The translations under genes and the position numbers were made by a program. A stretch of DNA of 64,000 nt, from NCBI RefSeq assembly GCF_001592365.1, contig NZ_BCWU01000002.1, positions 62,001-126,000 on the forward strand, given 5' to 3'. Position 1 is the first letter of the stretch. The number at the start of each line of letters is the position of its first letter. Below, one piece after another: positions 61,170-64,000 of this stretch. This DNA is from Gordonia hydrophobica NBRC 16057 (lineage in GTDB: Bacteria; Actinomycetota; Actinomycetes; Mycobacteriales; Mycobacteriaceae). Below the pieces are notes generated by a model. That model was not told the DNA's origin and searched no databases. It saw nothing but the letters and a program-made list of their open reading frames with translations.

Positions 61170-62636
61170 TCAGGACAGTCGATCGGCGAGTTCCGCCGAG
61201 ATGCCGATGGATTTCGCTTCGACGTACGCCTCGAGACCCTCAGGACCGGCCTCTCGGCCGATGCCGCTCGCCCGAACGCCGCCGACCGGCGCCCGCCAGC
61301 CGACAGGAGCGCCGTTGACCTCTACCGCGCCTGTGTGGATCCGCAGCGCGACTCCCACCGCGCGCTCCTCATCGACGGAGAAGACCGAACCGCTGAGCCC
61401 GAAGTCCGTTCCGTTCGCGAGGGCGATCGCCTCGTCGACGTCGGTGTATCCCTGCACCGTGAGCACCGGACCGAAGATCTCCTCCTGGACGATCTGCATC
61501 GACTGCTGCACATCGGTGAAGATGGTGGGCTCCACGTACCAGCCCTTCCCGAGCTCTGCGGGCCGGCCGCCGCCGATCAGCACGGTGGCGCCGTCACGCC
61601 GTCCCGCGTCGACGTAGCCTTCCACGCGACGGCGGTGCGCCTGCGTCACCATCGGCCCGATCTGGGTCGCGGGATCCGCGGGATCGCCGACCGGCATCGA
61701 CTCCACCATCGCGACCAGTCGGTCGTGCAGATCGTTCTCGCGCTCGCGCGGCACCAGAATGCGCGTCTTGTTGCTGCACGTCTGACCGCTGTTGCGCAGT
61801 GAGAGGTTGCGGACGTTCTCCACGACGAGGTCCATGTCGGCGTCGTCCAGAATGAGGGCCGCCGACTTGCCGCCGAGTTCGAGCGTGACCCGGCGCAGAT
61901 CGTTGCCGCACACAGCCGCGATCCGCCGACCGGCAGCCGTCGACCCGGTGAAGCTGACCTTGTCGACGCCCGGGTGGGAGACCAGGTGTTCGCTCGCCTC
62001 GCGATCGGCAGGCACCACGTTCAGCACACCGTCCGGCAGTCCGGCTTCCTGGAAGATCTCGGCCACCAGGTACGAGCTGAGCGGAGCCTCCGGCGACGGC
62101 TTCAGAACGACGGTGCAACCGGCGAGCAGCGCCGGAACGATCTTGATCATCGTCGCCAGGACCGGCACGTTCCAGGGCACCACCGCAGCCACCACGCCGA
62201 CTGGATTGCGTGTCACCAGTGCCTGTCCGATCCCCGAGCGGCGAACCGCGTTCCAGGGGAAGGACTCGGCGACGTCGACCATCGTGTCGAGGAAGATCCG
62301 CGGGTTACGCGACTGCATCGTGCGCGCAAGAGTGATCGGGCAGCCCATCTCCGCGCTGACCGTCTCCGCGATGAGCTCTTCACACTGTTGGAAGAGGTCG
62401 CTCGCTGCGCGCAGCACTGCGATCCGCCCGTCGACGCTCATCCGCGACCACGAACCGCCGTCGAACGCCGTCCTGGCCGCCGCGACGGCCCGATCCATAT
62501 CCTCTGCCGAGCCCGACGGAACGGTGGCGATCACCTGTTCCGTCGTCGGTGACACCACGCTGAGCACGTCGCCCGAACTCGGATCCTCCCATTGTCCGTT
62601 GATGAACAGACTGTCGTACTTGCCTTGCCAGACCAT
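61170..62636 (-). CDS. NAD-dependent aldehyde dehydrogenase
   Basis: 488 residues, non-acylating ALDH type. Motifs include VPWNVPVLATMIK, KPSPEAPLSSYL, FTGSTAAGRRI, the Glu in LELGGKSAALIL and catalytic Cys in NSGQTCSNKTRI. Oxidises an aldehyde to acid. GAGGTCATG region gives a ribosome site; the ATG at 62636 fits. Forms an operon with the alcohol dehydrogenase just downstream. Confidence 0.9.
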   Translation of the reverse strand: MVWQGKYDSLFINGQWEDPSSGDVLSVVSPTTEQVIATVPSGSAEDMDRAVAAARTAFDGGSWSRMSVDGRIAVLRAASDLFQQCEELIAETVSAEMGCPITLARTMQSRNPRIFLDTMVDVAESFPWNAVRRSGIGQALVTRNPVGVVAAVVPWNVPVLATMIKIVPALLAGCTVVLKPSPEAPLSSYLVAEIFQEAGLPDGVLNVVPADREASEHLVSHPGVDKVSFTGSTAAGRRIAAVCGNDLRRVTLELGGKSAALILDDADMDLVVENVRNLSLRNSGQTCSNKTRILVPRERENDLHDRLVAMVESMPVGDPADPATQIGPMVTQAHRRRVEGYVDAGRRDGATVLIGGGRPAELGKGWYVEPTIFTDVQQSMQIVQEEIFGPVLTVQGYTDVDEAIALANGTDFGLSGSVFSVDEERAVGVALRIHTGAVEVNGAPVGWRAPVGGVRASGIGREAGPEGLEAYVEAKSIGISAELADRLS

Positions 62637-62786
62637 GCCATGACCTCCTCGTGGCCGGCGGAAACAGCACGTCGTGACAGTCCACCAGCTCGTATCAAAT
62701 CTATTTCGTTGGGATGTTTCGGTGTGTCAGGAGAGTTCCCGGCCGCACCGCGGCGCGGTCCCCAGCACACTCGTCGTCGGCTTCGC

Positions 62787-63686
62787 TCACGTGCTCGGGA
62801 TGTCGATCGCGAAGTCGTCGAGGTTGTAGGCGTCGGGCTCGTTTCCGCCGCGAACGCCCGTGTTCAGCGCATTGATCGCCGCCGCGTCGTCGGGAGACAA
62901 GGAGAAGTCGAAGATGTCGAGGTTCTCCCGCATGCGCGCCGGATTCACCGACTTCACGATCGGCTGTCGCCCCGACTCGATGTGCCAGCGCAGCATGATC
63001 TGCGCCGGACTCTTGTCGTGACGGGAGGCGATCTGCGCGATCGTCGGGTCGTCCAGCGTGCTCCGTCCCACGCCGGAGTCTCGATAGAACGTGATGCCGC
63101 CGATCGGCGACCAGGCTTGGGTCGCGATGCCGCGTGCAGCATTCGCGTCGGCGACTGCCGATTGCTGAAAGTAGGCGTGATATTCGACCTGATTCACCGC
63201 GGGTACCACCTCGACCTCGGCGAGCAGTCGGTCGAGATGGTCGGCCATGAAGTTGCTGACACCGATCGCCCCGACCACACCGTCGGCGAGGAGTCGCTCC
63301 AAGGCGCGGTACGCGGCAACGGTGAGATCGAATCGTCCCGGCAGCGCCTGATGCAGCAGCATGAGATCGATCCGCTCCACGCCGAGCTTGGCTCGCGAGA
63401 CCTCCACCGCGCGCATCGTGGACTCGAATCCGTAATCGCTGATCCAGACCTTGCTCTCGACGAACACGTCGTCCCGCGCAACATCGGACTGCGCGATGGC
63501 CTGCCCGACTTCACGCTCGTTCAGATAAGAAGCGGCCGTATCGATGTGTCGGTAACCGCAGGCGAGTGCCGCCGTCACCGCATCGACGGTCTGCTCCGGC
63601 GGAGCCTGAAACACCCCGAATCCAATGCCGGGCATCAGGCTGCCGTTGTTGAGGGCCCGCGTCTGCAGTCCGTCGAAACCCGCCAT
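62787..63686 (-). CDS. Aldo/keto reductase
   Basis: 299 residues. Active-site Asp in HIDTAASY with Tyr following, Lys in ESKVWISD, and His in LLHQALPG complete the AKR tetrad; C-terminal ARMRENLDIFDFSLSPDD is typical of the AKR5-like group that reduces diketo or keto-acid substrates with NADPH. I chose the second of two adjacent ATGs (63686), six bases after AGGAG; 63689 is possible. A TGAACGTTCA palindrome lies upstream. Confidence 0.87.
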   Translation of the reverse strand: MAGFDGLQTRALNNGSLMPGIGFGVFQAPPEQTVDAVTAALACGYRHIDTAASYLNEREVGQAIAQSDVARDDVFVESKVWISDYGFESTMRAVEVSRAKLGVERIDLMLLHQALPGRFDLTVAAYRALERLLADGVVGAIGVSNFMADHLDRLLAEVEVVPAVNQVEYHAYFQQSAVADANAARGIATQAWSPIGGITFYRDSGVGRSTLDDPTIAQIASRHDKSPAQIMLRWHIESGRQPIVKSVNPARMRENLDIFDFSLSPDDAAAINALNTGVRGGNEPDAYNLDDFAIDIPST

Positions 63687-63725
63687 CATCGTCTCCTCAC
63701 CGCAGCACTCATTCGTACTTGTATG

Positions 63726-63735
63726 TGAACGTTCA
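63726..63735. promoter_or_regulatory. TGAACGTTCA palindrome upstream of aldo/keto reductase
   Basis: Perfect 10-bp palindrome flanked by GTATG and TACTT, about 40 bases before the start. Operator candidate, perhaps TetR type. Confidence 0.45.
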
Positions 63736-63943
63736 TACTTTATTTCGTACAATACTAGCGCGCTCCGAGCAGGCGGACAACCACTTTCGACACCGGGAAA
63801 ATGCGTTCATCAAGTGAACACTGGCAACGAGAAACCTCCGGCGATCGAGCAGATCCAGCCGTTGTCGGCTCAACTATTGCCTGTTCACCGACCTGTCCGC
63901 ACACTGGTTGAACGGCTTGTCGGCGTTCACTCCTGGATGGCGT

Positions 63944-64000
63944 TCAGCGCAGTGTCACCCACTCCGGCACCGCCGTCATCCATTCCGGCGCACCGTTGCG
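63944..64000 (-). CDS. Possible C-terminal end of a gene cut by the window
   Basis: Reading in from the right edge on the minus strand gives 18 residues ending APEWMTAVPEWVTLR and a TGA at 63944-63946. The residue style is protein-like but too short to name. Confidence 0.35.
   Translation of the reverse strand, partial: RNGAPEWMTAVPEWVTLR

Noticed and set aside
1..64000. CRISPR array, insertion sequence, integrase or phage gene
   Set aside because: No regularly spaced direct repeats, terminal repeats with a transposase, or phage-type proteins were found.

Overview
The window is GC-rich, densely coded DNA from a mycolic-acid-type actinobacterium; Gordonia or Rhodococcus relatives fit best. 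This rests on the high GC content, a mycobacterial-style clpB with a degenerate HAIR operator and an ECF-type promoter, an Fe-type nitrile hydratase operon in the Rhodococcus gene order, many fatty-acid/CoA genes and frequent GTG starts. The genus is an inference. I see no rRNA, tRNA, CRISPR array, transposase or phage gene. The window looks like a catabolic accessory region built from several independent, locally regulated gene blocks.

Region 1 (1-16 kb): the 5' part of clpB; a small toxin-antitoxin remnant with a frameshifted toxin; a DUF1059 protein; a CMD-family protein, a TetR regulator and two divergent paralogous zinc dehydrogenases around a 14-bp palindrome; an RCC1-repeat protein; an AMP-forming acyl-CoA ligase broken by a one-base shift in its P-loop; an acyl-CoA dehydrogenase; two secreted proteins; a MetX-like hydrolase; a DUF1254/GAP pair; and an alpha/beta hydrolase.

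Region 2 (15-28 kb): a nitrile-use block. A GAF/PucR regulator diverges from an operon of acyl-CoA ligase, a small AtzG-like protein, amidase, nitrile hydratase alpha and beta, a 41-residue Cys-pair peptide, a CobW-type activator and an enoyl-CoA hydratase. Together these would take nitrile to amide to acid to acyl-CoA and into beta-oxidation. An IclR-controlled enoyl-CoA hydratase and an acyl-CoA dehydrogenase pair follow.

Region 3 (32.2-49.1 kb): a bacterial microcompartment (BMC) locus, the highlight of the window. It has an EutJ-like chaperone and a GAF/PucR regulator; a minus-strand operon of BMC-P, BMC-H, acylating aldehyde dehydrogenase, BMC-T, a malate-dehydrogenase fusion and a zinc alcohol dehydrogenase; a plus-strand operon of an AttH/CrtC-like protein, a HAD phosphatase, a SurE-like phosphatase and a second BMC-H; and a four-gene minus-strand operon with a pyruvate-phosphate-dikinase-like enzyme that has lost the residues for PEP/pyruvate chemistry, a stand-alone phosphohistidine-type swivel domain and two proteins I do not recognise. 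I read this as a metabolosome whose entry step is an ATP-driven phosphotransfer to a non-pyruvate substrate, formally like phenylphosphate synthase. None of the standard BMC signature enzymes is present.

Region 4 (28.5-31.9 and 49.2-64 kb): SDR, amidohydrolase, MFS transporter, IclR, SnoaL-like, enoyl-CoA hydratase, CaiB-type CoA-transferase, alcohol and aldehyde dehydrogenase and aldo-keto reductase genes. They form several small catabolic operons separated by strong hairpin terminators and palindromic operator candidates.
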